Assembly: GCA_021800535.1 (NCBI GenBank)
Contig: JAJYYV010000005.1
Location: forward strand, 1 to 64,000
DNA: 64,000 nucleotides
Direction of reading: 5' to 3'
From: a bacterium
GTDB taxonomy: Bacteria; Ratteibacteria; UBA8468; B48-G9; DTJG01
Part shown: one piece after another, positions 50,265 through 61,228 of the stretch
Layout: the number at the start of each line of letters is the position of its first letter
How positions within the stretch are numbered: position 1 is the first letter of the stretch
Notes under the pieces: model-generated
Seen by the model: the letters and a program-made list of their open reading frames with translations, nothing else
The model's database searches: none
What the model was told of the DNA's origin: nothing
Translations under genes and position numbers: made by a program

Positions 50265-51446
50265 TTAATTTTTTATTGGTAGAGAAAAGAAAAATATGGC
50301 TCCGGATTCTTTATTATCTCTAACCCAGATTTTTCCCTTAAATAATTCTACAGCCATTTTACAGAAGGTTAAACCTAATCCTGTTCCATGTATAATACCT
50401 GCTTTTGAAAATTCAGCCTGGGCAAATTTTTCAAAAATTCTTTTTTTATCTTTTTTATGAATTCCAGGTCCTTTGTCGGAAATAGAAAAAATAATTTCAT
50501 TTTTTAATTTTGTCAAACCTATATTTACTTCAGAATCTTTAGGGGAATATTTTATTGCATTATCTAAAAGATTGTGTATAACCCTTTTTATCAAATTTCT
50601 ATCAATATATATTGTCGGTAGATTATCTTTTTGTATAAAAATCTTTATATTTTTTTGTTCAATAACAGGTTTATGTTCTTCAACAATTTCTTCTAATATA
50701 TCTTCAATTTTGTTCTGGGTTAGATATGGCTTGAATTCTTTATGCTCTATTCTGCTGATATCAAGAAGATTGTTTATCATATTCCATAATTCATTTCCTA
50801 ATTTATTTATGATTTCAATATATTTTATATTATCCATTTTATTTTTTTCCTTAAAATCTTTTAAAATAGATGAAGAGGCAATCATAATAGCAGAAACAGG
50901 ATTTTTCATATCATGGATTATCATATGAGTTAAGTCTTCCCTGGTTTTTTCTAATTTGTCTATATTACTTTTATACTTATAAAAATAAGCAATAGTTAAA
51001 CAGGCAAGTTCATGGTGAAAGAGCATATCGTTTGAAAATATCATTTTTCCTAATTTTTTTTTGTCTTTGAAGTTTTTCAGCATTATCGGAAAAAGAATTT
51101 CTTCAAGTAGATGTACAAATAAAATAACTTCTTCTATTGGTGTATTATTTTTTGATAAACTGCGACCAATTTTAATCATATCTTTATAATGAGAGTTAAT
51201 ATTTTTGATTTTTAAAACATTTAAAAATATATCAATCCATTCTGAAAATATTTTATCTCTTTGAATATCTTTCAGGGAGGCTTGTTTTCCAAAAACAGAT
51301 TTATATTTATTAATCCATTTTTTTTTAATTTGTTCTTTATAAGGAGAGATAGTTAACAAAAATTCTTTTAAATATTTTTGATTTATCTTAAGTTTCGGTA
51401 TAAAAAATAGAGAGTTTTTATCTATTAAAATATTTTCTTTTTTCAT
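50265..51446 (-). CDS. Soluble sensor histidine kinase (orphan)
   Basis: HisKA HMIIHDMKNPVSAIMIAS, HATPase HNLLDNAIKYSPKDSEV, ISDKGPGIHKKDKKRIFEKFAQ, GTGLGLTFCKMAVELF; no TM segment evident. Confidence 0.9.
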   Translation of the reverse strand: MKKENILIDKNSLFFIPKLKINQKYLKEFLLTISPYKEQIKKKWINKYKSVFGKQASLKDIQRDKIFSEWIDIFLNVLKIKNINSHYKDMIKIGRSLSKNNTPIEEVILFVHLLEEILFPIMLKNFKDKKKLGKMIFSNDMLFHHELACLTIAYFYKYKSNIDKLEKTREDLTHMIIHDMKNPVSAIMIASSSILKDFKEKNKMDNIKYIEIINKLGNELWNMINNLLDISRIEHKEFKPYLTQNKIEDILEEIVEEHKPVIEQKNIKIFIQKDNLPTIYIDRNLIKRVIHNLLDNAIKYSPKDSEVNIGLTKLKNEIIFSISDKGPGIHKKDKKRIFEKFAQAEFSKAGIIHGTGLGLTFCKMAVELFKGKIWVRDNKESGAIFFFSLPIKN

Positions 51447-51450
51447 CAGA

Positions 51451-52332
51451 CTATGTTAGACTTGCCAGAATTTTTTTTATAATTTCCTGTCTTTCATTTA
51501 TAATTTTTGAAATATTTCTTTGTCCGGATACATCATTTTTATTTTTTACAATATTTTCTTCAAAGGTGGCTGTCTCTTTTTTATAGAAAACCCCTAAAGA
51601 TATGGGACTATCTGTATTATAATCCCATTCTTTTATTTTATTCAGAGCAGATTGATAATCATAAATATTATGGTCTTTTAATGTATACACTCTTTTACTA
51701 TAATAGTCATACATATTATAGAAACTGACACAAACCTGTAAAGTGTCAACAATGGAAAATCCTTTATGCAAGACAGCCTGTTTAAAAATATCCTTTAATA
51801 GGTCTATTCCGTGTGTATAACCCCGTGCAATAAATGTTGCTCCTGAAGATAAAAGCAGATGCAAAGGATTAAATGGTATTTCCACTGTTCCTGCTGGTGT
51901 TGATTTTCCTTTAAATCCTAAAGGAGAGGTAGGAGTACATTGTCCAACTGTAAGACCATAAACCCTGTTGTTATGTACTATTACTGTAATATCAATATTT
52001 CTTTTGGCCGCAAAAATTAAATGTTCTAATCCCTCTCCATATGCATCTCCATCTCCGGCAAAAACAATGACTTTTAGCCTGGGATTTGCAATTTTAATGC
52101 CTTCTGCGGCTGGTACTGCTCTTCCATGAAGAGAATAAAAACTATTTACATTTATATAGTCAACAATTTTAGCATGACATCCTATTCCTGAAACAATTAC
52201 AAAATTCTCTATTGGTATCTGGCCGCTTAATTCTGAGATAACAGATTTAATAGAATTAAGGATTGAAAAATTTCCGCATCCCGGACACCATGTGTTTTTG
52301 GCATAAGTATCTAAATTTTTTATGTCTATCAT
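51451..52332 (-). CDS. 2-oxoacid:ferredoxin oxidoreductase beta subunit
   Basis: TWCPGCGNFSILNSIK, GIGCHAKIVDYINVNSFYSLHGRAVPAAEGIK, FAGDGDAYGEGLEHLI (TPP binding), VHNNRVYGLTVGQCTPTS. Confidence 0.94.
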   Translation of the reverse strand: MIDIKNLDTYAKNTWCPGCGNFSILNSIKSVISELSGQIPIENFVIVSGIGCHAKIVDYINVNSFYSLHGRAVPAAEGIKIANPRLKVIVFAGDGDAYGEGLEHLIFAAKRNIDITVIVHNNRVYGLTVGQCTPTSPLGFKGKSTPAGTVEIPFNPLHLLLSSGATFIARGYTHGIDLLKDIFKQAVLHKGFSIVDTLQVCVSFYNMYDYYSKRVYTLKDHNIYDYQSALNKIKEWDYNTDSPISLGVFYKKETATFEENIVKNKNDVSGQRNISKIINERQEIIKKILASLT

Positions 52333-53978
52333 TGTTTTATTTTGTTTATAAGTTCATCTGCAGTAAATGGTCTGCCATCATATTTTAAAATTTTTCTATC
52401 AACAGTAATACCATAATATTTGACCAGAGATGCCAATTGTCCATCAATATTATTTTCAACACAGATAATTTTTGAAACCCCTTTTAAAGCATCGTTTAAT
52501 CTATTAATTGGAAATGGAGACATTACAATAGGTTGAATAACACGCATTCCAAGTATCTCTCCTGCTTCAATACAAACATCTTTGTTTGAACCCCAGGTCA
52601 AAATAGCCTCATTAGAATTTTTGTTTCCATATATTTTTAATGTTTCATGTTTTTCTACTTCTTCAAATACTAATTTGTTTTTTTTAAATCGTTTTTCCTG
52701 CATAGATTTTGTTATATAAGGGTCCTCAGTTGTTATGCCATATTCATCATGTTCATAACTATTTATTTTTATAATTGCATTTTTATTTCCTGGGAAGGCG
52801 AGGGGAGACAGACCTGTTTCTGTATTAAGATATCTTTTAAATTGAGATTTTTCTTTTTCCCATAAACCAATATCTTTTTCTTGAAGATTTAAAAGTTCTG
52901 GAAGAAAACTATATGCTCCTTCAGCAAGGGTTTTATCAGAAATTATTATTGAGGGTATCTGATATTTCCAGGCTAAACTAAGGGATAATGCAGACCAGAA
53001 ATATGCCTGATTGGCATCTCCGGGAGCAACAACAAATCTGAAAAATCCACCATGACCACATGTAATGGCAAATAAAAGATCTGATTGCCCTGTATATGTT
53101 GGAAGTCCTGTGCTTGGAGCAGTTCTTTGTCCAAGAATAATAACAATTGGTAATTCTGCCATTGAAGAAAAACTTAAACCTTCTACCATTAAACAAAAAC
53201 CTCCTCCGGAAGTTCCTATTGCTATTCTTTCACCAGCATAGATACCGCCTAAAGCCATAAGTATAACTCCGATTTCACTTTCCGGCTGCAGGGTTTTAAG
53301 TGTTGGGTCTGTTATACCAGCCTGGGCAAGAAAATGTAAAATGCCTGTTGAAGGAGTCATTGGATAAGCCATATAGGTTGTTAATCCTGCTTTTAAAAGT
53401 CCAAGACTTATAGCTTCATTTCCTGTAATCAAAGCAGAGGGTTCATTTGAACCAGTATCAATATTTATAAATTGTGATACATAGTCGTAGCCATGTTTTG
53501 CAATCTTAAGATTGAGTTCTGTTTCTTTGGGTATATGTTTTTTTAACACCTTTTCTGCAATGTCCCAGTTAATACCAATGGCTTTGCATAAAGCTCCAAT
53601 TATACATGTATTACCCATTACAGCAATACCGTTTTCTTCTTTTATAATTTTATCAATAGGTATGCCAGTGCCTTTTTCGGATTTGCCAGCATCTGAATTA
53701 TAAAGAATAAAAGTATTATTCTTTAGTTTGTCTTTATGTATATCAATAGTTTGCTGATTGAGTGCCAGTAGAATATCAATAGAATTATAGTGTGAACCTA
53801 TTTGTTTTTCACAAGCCCTTATTATTGAGTAGGTATGTCCTCCTCTTATAAGGGAAGGATAATCCCTATAGATATATATTTTATATCCAAGATGGCTTAA
53901 AATTCTTCCAATAAGTGTTCCTGAGGTATCAATTCCTTCGCCTGCTTTACCTCCTATAAGAATGGATATTTCTTTCAT
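52329..53978 (-). CDS. 2-oxoacid:acceptor oxidoreductase alpha subunit with fused gamma domain
   Basis: N-terminal gamma domain ILIGGKAGEGIDTSGTLIGRIL; alpha domain TGNEAISLGLLKAGLTTYMAYPMTPSTGILHFLA. Confidence 0.93.
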   Translation of the reverse strand: MKEISILIGGKAGEGIDTSGTLIGRILSHLGYKIYIYRDYPSLIRGGHTYSIIRACEKQIGSHYNSIDILLALNQQTIDIHKDKLKNNTFILYNSDAGKSEKGTGIPIDKIIKEENGIAVMGNTCIIGALCKAIGINWDIAEKVLKKHIPKETELNLKIAKHGYDYVSQFINIDTGSNEPSALITGNEAISLGLLKAGLTTYMAYPMTPSTGILHFLAQAGITDPTLKTLQPESEIGVILMALGGIYAGERIAIGTSGGGFCLMVEGLSFSSMAELPIVIILGQRTAPSTGLPTYTGQSDLLFAITCGHGGFFRFVVAPGDANQAYFWSALSLSLAWKYQIPSIIISDKTLAEGAYSFLPELLNLQEKDIGLWEKEKSQFKRYLNTETGLSPLAFPGNKNAIIKINSYEHDEYGITTEDPYITKSMQEKRFKKNKLVFEEVEKHETLKIYGNKNSNEAILTWGSNKDVCIEAGEILGMRVIQPIVMSPFPINRLNDALKGVSKIICVENNIDGQLASLVKYYGITVDRKILKYDGRPFTADELINKIKQ

Positions 53979-54123
53979 AGTAAATATTCACTGAAAATAC
54001 TTTGTGCCTAAGTGTTGCATTCTCCTATATCAGGTATTACTTTGTGCCTGTTTTATTAAGATTATATCATAATAAAGGTTTATAAGTGGTAAATTTTTTA
54101 AAGATATAGAAATAGATAGAATT

Positions 54124-56163
54124 TTATTGTTCTATTATTACACTGCTGTGAATTTCAATTTTAGGAATATCTATCAGTATTGTGTTATTATCAAATTTTC
54201 CGGATAAAGGAATATTTTCAGGTAAAAGTTTGATGCTTTTGGGATACTTTTTGCATCTTATTTTCATTTTCATATTATAGATAGGAATTATATGTTCAGT
54301 TAAAGCATAATTATCATCAATGGACCTTTCTCCATTATGATTAATAAGATGGATAATAATATTATTATTTTTTTTAGCTGCTACTACTTCTATTACATCC
54401 GGAGCATCCAATTCAATTAATTTTTCAGATATTAGCATATCTATAAGATTTTTAACTATATATTTGAGATTCCACTGATTTTTTTTAATATATGCGGAAA
54501 AAATATCTCCACTTATATAAACAGCTTTGCCTTTTCCTATATTATTTAGAGTAATAGAAGGATATCCGGTAAGGGTGTGTGGAGATGAAGCTGCAAATTG
54601 AAATTGCAATTTATTATCATTTCTTAAATATATATCTCTTAAATCTGCTAAAACCCTGCATGTGACAGGATTAACATATGTAAACTCTGTCCATGTAAGA
54701 ATAGGCATATCCAAACAGTTCTTTTTTAATTGATTATCTCTAATATCTATATAGGCATGAGAATTTGGATAAAATCCCTTAAATTTTATTCCCAGTATAT
54801 CTTCCAGAAAAAGCTGATTTTTAAACTGGTAATTTTTATCTTGAGAGGCTGTTAAATAAGTTGCAATCAAACTTCCACCTTTTTCTACGAACTTTTTTAA
54901 TTTCTGAATAAGGTCTGTATCAATATATCTCTGGTCAGGGAGAATTATAAGTTTGTAATTATTTATATTTTCTAAAAGATTTTTTTCATTAAGAATATTA
55001 TAGGAAATTCCGCTTTCTAATAAAATTTTATGTAAACCTCTCAACGGTGTTTCATCTATAAAAAAATTCGGTTTATGTGTAAAATAAGAATGTGTAGAAC
55101 TTAAAACAGCAACATCAGAAAGGGGTGTAGTATCTTTACATATATCCTCTCTTTTTTTTACGAAATCAAAAGTTTTTTTAAATTCTCCCATTATAGCATC
55201 TTCAACTTTAAATTGAGGATACATTTGATGTCCTATAAATGTTTTTGCCCCATTAGCAATGATTGTGGCGCATTCCTGTTTTAAAGATGTAGAAGGTTTC
55301 ATTCCATAATCTCCCCACCACTGTAAAAAAGCTGTGTTCATAATGTCAAAAGACGTATTTAATGTGGAAAGATATTTTGTTTGATAACTTGCAGTAAATA
55401 CTTGATTTTTAGGATTAATATCCAAAGTGATAAAACCTAAATTTGCAGGAGGAATTTCTGGTTGTCTGATTGTATAGGCATAATTAAAAGCAATTAAAAC
55501 ATCTTTTCGTTTTTCATAGATTGTTTTTATAATTTTTTTTCTTATTTCTTTAAAAATGTCCAATTTCCATTTGATATATGTTTTCCAATCAGGACTGTTT
55601 GTATCTATAGGTATATCTAAACCTGAAAAATTTTTAAATTTTTTTCTGCAGGATTCGCAATAGCATGAATTTTGAGCAATTGTTCCATCCAGAAATAGAC
55701 CATCTATTTCATAATTTTTTACAATTTCTTCTAACTGGGGAATCATATGCTCCTCTAAAAGAGGACTTAGCATACAAATGGAAATCCCTTTATATTTATT
55801 ATCAGATTCTTTTTCTCTCCATTCTGGAAATTTTTCAGCAATAGGTTCACTATAAAATGTGTGATAATAAGCAATAACTTTTATTCCCCTTTTATGGCAA
55901 ACTGTAATAGTTTCTCCTAAGATATCCAAATTTTTGGGCAGCTTAGGATGTATCCATCCAATTTTACCATTTTGATAATATCTCCATCCAGCTCCACATT
56001 TGGCAAAAGAAGAAACAGCCTGAGCCTGGACATTTTCCAATTTTTCAGCCCATTTTTCAGCATTGAATTCTTTAGCTAAGTCAATAGTAGAACTTATATT
56101 ATGAAAATCAAAAAAAAGTTTTCTATAACTATTTGTATACCAGTTCATTTTATTAATCCTCAA
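54124..56163 (-). CDS. Glycoside-hydrolase-like protein (GH29/GHL-like N-domain, GH42M trimerization-like C-domain)
   Basis: VIAYYHTFYSEPIAEKFPEWRE, EIDGLFLDGTIAQNSCYCESCRKKF, IILPDQRYIDTDLIQKLKKFVEKGGSLIATY. Confidence 0.65.
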   Translation of the reverse strand: MRINKMNWYTNSYRKLFFDFHNISSTIDLAKEFNAEKWAEKLENVQAQAVSSFAKCGAGWRYYQNGKIGWIHPKLPKNLDILGETITVCHKRGIKVIAYYHTFYSEPIAEKFPEWREKESDNKYKGISICMLSPLLEEHMIPQLEEIVKNYEIDGLFLDGTIAQNSCYCESCRKKFKNFSGLDIPIDTNSPDWKTYIKWKLDIFKEIRKKIIKTIYEKRKDVLIAFNYAYTIRQPEIPPANLGFITLDINPKNQVFTASYQTKYLSTLNTSFDIMNTAFLQWWGDYGMKPSTSLKQECATIIANGAKTFIGHQMYPQFKVEDAIMGEFKKTFDFVKKREDICKDTTPLSDVAVLSSTHSYFTHKPNFFIDETPLRGLHKILLESGISYNILNEKNLLENINNYKLIILPDQRYIDTDLIQKLKKFVEKGGSLIATYLTASQDKNYQFKNQLFLEDILGIKFKGFYPNSHAYIDIRDNQLKKNCLDMPILTWTEFTYVNPVTCRVLADLRDIYLRNDNKLQFQFAASSPHTLTGYPSITLNNIGKGKAVYISGDIFSAYIKKNQWNLKYIVKNLIDMLISEKLIELDAPDVIEVVAAKKNNNIIIHLINHNGERSIDDNYALTEHIIPIYNMKMKIRCKKYPKSIKLLPENIPLSGKFDNNTILIDIPKIEIHSSVIIEQ

Positions 56164-56201
56164 ATTGTAAAAGAAAAAATTAGTTATATTTCAAATAGAA
56201 A

Positions 56202-57188
56202 TTATATAGTATCATTAATATTTTTAAATATATCTAAAAAAGGTGGAGGGATATTACCATTTTCATCAGGAGGAAGTATATCATAGGTTATAGCCCCACC
56301 AAAAGAATTAATATGCTTTGTATAACCTGTAATAAGTTCTTTGGAAAATCTTACATTACCTCTTCCCCAGTCGTCTCCAAGAAAAGTTAAAATATGAAAT
56401 TGGACATTTTTGATAAATCTGCTTAAAGGCAGCCATCTATAAAAAACAGGTAATGCATGAGAAATTTCTCCTGCAGTGTAATCCTCATATTCAGTGAAAG
56501 AAATTACAGGAATTTTTACTCCAGGATTAAAAGCAACAATACTATCCTTATTCCCACTTTTTGCAGATTCCGCAAAACTTTTAAAATTTGGCGCATCCGG
56601 ATGGTTATACATTTTATCTGCATAATAACAACCGTCAAACCACCATCCTGATACAAGTTTTCCCCATCTATTTGACCATTCTCTTATAATGGCTTGCCAA
56701 TTTTTTTGAAATTCTGTTAACCGTTCATCTATTTCTTCAGGTATTTTGTATTGCCCTTTTTTTAATCCCCACATACTTCCATCCCAGGATGGAGTACATT
56801 TTAATTTTTCAACCGCATAAGTATCTAAAACCGGAGCATGGGATGGTAAATAACATATAAGTTTTATATCTTTTGAATTTAATTCTTCTGCAAGGTCTTT
56901 AATTAAATCTCTTTTGGAAAGCCGGGATATTTTTCTTTCAACTATTTCATCATAGGTTTGATTTGGAGAACAATAATACCCGGAATTTTGCCCCATAGTA
57001 AATATTAACCAGCCGCATTTTATTTCAGATAGCTGTTTAACAAAATTTCTAACATTAAATTGATTAATTCTTTTATTCCATTGTTCTTCATAGGATTCCA
57101 TAGGAGAGGAATTACCAGCATAATCTGCTAAATAACAAACCATAATTCCCCATTTTTTTTCATACATCCAATCTGCTTTATGTTCCAT
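56202..57188 (-). CDS. Alpha-L-fucosidase-like protein (GH29-like barrel)
   Basis: EKKWGIMVCYLADY, IKLICYLPSHAPV, EWSNRWGKLVSGWWFDGCYYADKMY. Confidence 0.65.
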   Translation of the reverse strand: MEHKADWMYEKKWGIMVCYLADYAGNSSPMESYEEQWNKRINQFNVRNFVKQLSEIKCGWLIFTMGQNSGYYCSPNQTYDEIVERKISRLSKRDLIKDLAEELNSKDIKLICYLPSHAPVLDTYAVEKLKCTPSWDGSMWGLKKGQYKIPEEIDERLTEFQKNWQAIIREWSNRWGKLVSGWWFDGCYYADKMYNHPDAPNFKSFAESAKSGNKDSIVAFNPGVKIPVISFTEYEDYTAGEISHALPVFYRWLPLSRFIKNVQFHILTFLGDDWGRGNVRFSKELITGYTKHINSFGGAITYDILPPDENGNIPPPFLDIFKNINDTI

Positions 57189-57208
57189 TTTGTTCCTTTT
57201 TTATTTTA

Positions 57209-60181
57209 TTATTCAGTACCACCAAGGTATAATAAACCAAATTCGTCTGGATTTTTAGAATCTGCAATTCCTTTAAATATTCCTATTGCGATTAATTTTT
57301 TTTGTTTTGAAAGATAATTCATTGTTGCGGCTATTCCTATCACCTGTCCGGCTTTTGGCGGATTTTGCATTCCTAATAATTTCCAGGGAATTGCAGCCTC
57401 ATAAATAACTTTTGTCTGACCGTTTTTTAAATTTTCTTTTTTTGCAGTAAATTTTAATATATCAGGGGATATTAAACCTATTGGAAATTTATCCGGATTA
57501 AAACTTATAGTTCTACATGTCTGAGGACCTTGTTTTGTTAAAGCAAAATCTATTTCACTATATCTTTTTATTGAATTTGTATCAGCAACAGCATTTCCAG
57601 TTTTTTGTTGTTTTTTATATGGGTCTAAATTAAATGCAAGTTGAAGAGAATCTGCTGCCCATGTATTGTATCCGGTATATGGCTGGGAAAAAACATCATA
57701 ATATACCTCACAGGCAAAATATAAATATTTTTCATCCCATCCATATCTTAAATTTCCCCATGTTTGTTGGGGACCTGTATAATAGGGCGCTCCACGAACA
57801 ACCCATTGTTTGCCTTTTAAAGTAATTGCAGGGATATTTTTCCAGGAAGAAAGATTCCCTGTCAGAAAAGGAGGACTTTTAAATTTTGGAGCTTGCAAAA
57901 AGTTTACAAGAAAGTTTTTTTTTATTTGATAACCATTATTACTTATAATTTTAATTGCTGTTTTATAGGAGAACACAGGATTGACATCTATATCTGAATA
58001 ATTTATGTTAATAATTTTTTCTTGCTGGGGTAAAATAAATACTTCTGTTTGTTTATTTGAATTAGGAATACCTTTTATTCTGACTTCTATATTCCCTTTG
58101 AATGGCTCATTTTGCTCTTCTTGAATTGCTATACTTAAACCCTTTTGGCTTCCTTTAAAAAATGGCTTTACATATTCTATGTTAATAAGAGATTCCACTA
58201 ATACTCTTAATCCTGTTAATCCAACAAGATTTCCCTGGTTATTTATTAAATCGGCTTCAACAGTATATGTTCCATTAGATGTTCTCTCTGGTATTTTCAG
58301 AGAAACATTAAAAGGTTTTTCTATGTTTTTACTAACATTAATATCTTTTTCTATGTTAATACCTAATTCTTTTGATTTAATTATCACTTTTCCTGTGAAT
58401 GATTTATTTATTCCAAGGACCTTACCTGAAATATTAATTTTTTTACCGGGAAATGTTATTATACTGCTGGTGTTTAATTGTATGGGCTTTTTTGCATTCT
58501 TGCCCCAGATTTTACTTGAAACATCTGTAATATAAATGGGTTCTTGAGTAAGAGTAACTTTTAAAAGACCATTTTTTGTTATTACATTTTTTTCATTACC
58601 CATCCAATCATAAACTTTAATTTCTTTTACTCCTACAGGTAAACTAATGATTTTGGGTTTATTTCCATAATTCCAGAGTGCCAGAGTGATTTTTTTTGTG
58701 AGGTAATTCTCAAAGACATATCCTAAAGAATTATTTCCTAACCAGTTTATGGGGCCTAAAGATTTAGTTCCTTCTAAAAGATAGGTCATAGCCGCATACG
58801 CTGGTGCTGCTGGTTTTGGACCGATTTTAGATGAATTCCAGGATACTCCAGGAGTTAAATCATAGTAATAACCATAGGTGTTATTGTTATTTCCTGCTGG
58901 AGGAAAATCAACAACATAAAAACTAAGATTGGCTTTAAATCCTTCTCCTTTTAAAATTAAATTTTCTCTTATATCTCCTGTTGCCTGGGAAAGTTCTCCT
59001 GAAGTCGTGTAACCTGATTGTCCTCCGGATTCTGTTCCATACATTGGAAGATGTTTTCCTGTTTCATAATATAAAAATTCTTTCCATTGTTTTATATCCT
59101 GAACAAGATTGTTTTTTTCAGGAGGATATGCTATATATGGATGAATTGAAAATGCATCTATATATTTGCCTAATCCTTCTTTAAATAGATTTCTTTGTTC
59201 ATTATCTATTTTAATCTGGTCTTCAGTTGGACCAATAACTAATGCGTTTGAGTCTGCCTGATGAATGGCAGAATATGCTATTTTATAAATCTGAATAAGT
59301 TCTTTGTCTGTTCCTTTATATCCCCATGGGTATACTGGTTCCCATGTTATTTGATATATTCTTTTTTCATCAGGATAAATTTTTTTATATGTTGCGGCTA
59401 CTTCAGAACAATATTTTTTCCAATATGTTTCTCCTTGTGGAGTTAATGCTCCTGTACAGCCTGCAAATGTTCCAGGAATTACTGCCCATTTTGGAGCCAT
59501 ATATAAAGAGGGCATAGCATAAACCTTCCAGTTTGTTTTTGTACCTGGTATTTTTATTTTTGCATTTTTCCATAATTCCAGAGTATTAAAATTTCCTTTG
59601 GTTTCTGTAATTTTTTTAGTAAATTCACCTGGTCCATTTGGTTCCTCCTGAGACCAGCCAAAACCGCCTAATACCCATCTTATCCCGAGATAGGACATAA
59701 TATTAATGGCTTGAACAAATCCTCCCTGCATTCCAAAGAAAGTTTCATTTTCAGGATATAAAATTCTTTTTGCAGGATTAGGAACAATACAATATGTGAG
59801 AAATCCTTCTGGTCTACTGCCCAGAGCAGGTAATTCTATCCCATTTGAAATTTCTGCATAAACCCTGTAAAAACCAAGTTTTTGAGTTGGAGCATTATAT
59901 GAGATTTTGCAATTACCTTTTTTATCAGGTTTTATTGGAATTTCAACTTTTTTTATTGTTTTATTAAGGGCATCTACAATATTTAATTTTAGATTAAGAT
60001 TATTTTCTTTTATTCCTTTGATGTCAAAAGTAAGGATAACTTTATCTCCTATTGCAAATGTACTTGTTTGAGGTTTGTTTGTGTCGCCTGTGAAAGTAAT
60101 TTGAGCAAATGAACTACTAACCAAACAGAACAAAAAAATTAAAAAGAAAAACAATAATATTTTGTCTTTAATTTTATCCAT
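57209..60181 (-). CDS. Large secreted glycoside hydrolase-like protein with C-terminal CBM9-like domain
   Basis: Signal peptide; clan-A-like barrel with YQITWEPVYPW and HLPMYGTESGGQSGY; C-terminal RYGWDEKYLYFACEVYYDVFSQPYTGYNTWAADSLQLAFNL typical of CBM9/DOMON-like domains. Confidence 0.65.
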   Translation of the reverse strand: MDKIKDKILLFFFLIFLFCLVSSSFAQITFTGDTNKPQTSTFAIGDKVILTFDIKGIKENNLNLKLNIVDALNKTIKKVEIPIKPDKKGNCKISYNAPTQKLGFYRVYAEISNGIELPALGSRPEGFLTYCIVPNPAKRILYPENETFFGMQGGFVQAINIMSYLGIRWVLGGFGWSQEEPNGPGEFTKKITETKGNFNTLELWKNAKIKIPGTKTNWKVYAMPSLYMAPKWAVIPGTFAGCTGALTPQGETYWKKYCSEVAATYKKIYPDEKRIYQITWEPVYPWGYKGTDKELIQIYKIAYSAIHQADSNALVIGPTEDQIKIDNEQRNLFKEGLGKYIDAFSIHPYIAYPPEKNNLVQDIKQWKEFLYYETGKHLPMYGTESGGQSGYTTSGELSQATGDIRENLILKGEGFKANLSFYVVDFPPAGNNNNTYGYYYDLTPGVSWNSSKIGPKPAAPAYAAMTYLLEGTKSLGPINWLGNNSLGYVFENYLTKKITLALWNYGNKPKIISLPVGVKEIKVYDWMGNEKNVITKNGLLKVTLTQEPIYITDVSSKIWGKNAKKPIQLNTSSIITFPGKKINISGKVLGINKSFTGKVIIKSKELGINIEKDINVSKNIEKPFNVSLKIPERTSNGTYTVEADLINNQGNLVGLTGLRVLVESLINIEYVKPFFKGSQKGLSIAIQEEQNEPFKGNIEVRIKGIPNSNKQTEVFILPQQEKIININYSDIDVNPVFSYKTAIKIISNNGYQIKKNFLVNFLQAPKFKSPPFLTGNLSSWKNIPAITLKGKQWVVRGAPYYTGPQQTWGNLRYGWDEKYLYFACEVYYDVFSQPYTGYNTWAADSLQLAFNLDPYKKQQKTGNAVADTNSIKRYSEIDFALTKQGPQTCRTISFNPDKFPIGLISPDILKFTAKKENLKNGQTKVIYEAAIPWKLLGMQNPPKAGQVIGIAATMNYLSKQKKLIAIGIFKGIADSKNPDEFGLLYLGGTE

Positions 60182-60219
60182 TTTTTCCTCGTTTTTATAT
60201 TTATTTGTGCCTAAATGAA

Positions 60220-60245
60220 CTACCCTGCGGCAAGCCGCAGGGTAG
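60220..60245 (-). terminator. Perfect 12-bp stem hairpin downstream of pseudopilin gene
   Basis: CTACCCTGCGGC-AA-GCCGCAGGGTAG between 60181 and 60264. Confidence 0.65.
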
Positions 60246-60263
60246 TCTAAAAATAATCTAAGA

Positions 60264-61046
60264 TTAATAATAATATGCTCCTTGCATAGTTAGCGACATC
60301 CAGGGATAATGGCCCCAAAAATCTGTCCAGTAATTACTTGTTGTCCACCAGTTTGAATTTTCACTGGTAGGGTCATTATTTTCAATCATAAGAGGAGTTG
60401 CACTATTCACATGTCCATCAGCATATAATACATCTGTTCTTCCATTCCATGGATACCAAACATGTAATCCATAGTCAGTGTCATATAAGCCATAAACTCC
60501 TTCAGGACTAAGTCTTTGGCTTGCAAAGTAACATGAATCTGCACAGACAAGTATATTAGCCGGCTCATCAAGTTCAGTGATGTTTATAGGAACCTGCCAG
60601 CTATTTTCACCTAAAGCCTCAGCATTATATCCTATTCCCTCAGTATATTCATATGAAACCGAACCATTTACAGCAGGGTCTACATATGTTGCTTCTGGAC
60701 AGGCAAATATTTTAACAAATGGACCATATGGCCCATATAAAGGGCCTCCCCAACCTGCAGGTTTAGTAGATATTGAAAGTCCTAAGTAGGGTTTAAGTTT
60801 ATCTATCCAGCAATATTCCCCTCCTTTACCATCTGGAGCTGTATATCTTGGGAAAAAGCCATTATAATCGTTTTCATACATGGCAAAGGCTAATCCAATT
60901 TGATGAAGGTTACTTTCATCTAATGCCTGACGGGCTTTTTTTCTTGCTTGAGCTAATGCCGGCAGCAACATTGCCGCTAATATGGCAATGATTGCTATTA
61001 CTACCAATAGCTCAATTAATGTAAAACCACTTTTACCTTTTTTCAT
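60264..61046 (-). CDS. Pseudopilin-like protein with prepilin N-terminal methylation motif and H-X9-DG-like C-terminus
   Basis: [52 protein letters not shown]-terminal [11 protein letters not shown]. Confidence 0.9.
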   Translation of the reverse strand: MKKGKSGFTLIELLVVIAIIAILAAMLLPALAQARKKARQALDESNLHQIGLAFAMYENDYNGFFPRYTAPDGKGGEYCWIDKLKPYLGLSISTKPAGWGGPLYGPYGPFVKIFACPEATYVDPAVNGSVSYEYTEGIGYNAEALGENSWQVPINITELDEPANILVCADSCYFASQRLSPEGVYGLYDTDYGLHVWYPWNGRTDVLYADGHVNSATPLMIENNDPTSENSNWWTTSNYWTDFWGHYPWMSLTMQGAYYY

Positions 61047-61199
61047 ATTTTTTCACCTCCTTTACACCATTTTTTTAAAAATTTTTTTTGATGCATATGA
61101 TGTTGATTCCCTGATAATTAATTTTGCAATCGTTTTTAAATCAATTTTTTTTGTTTTATATTTCTTCGCTATGTATTCTTTTTCTTCTTATTTTATTAT

Positions 61200-61228
61200 G
61201 TTATACTTTTATATTTTATTTTTGTCAA
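61200..61228 (-). promoter_or_regulatory. Putative sigma70 promoter for pseudopilin gene
   Basis: Minus strand TTGACA, 17-bp spacer, TATAAC. Confidence 0.6.
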
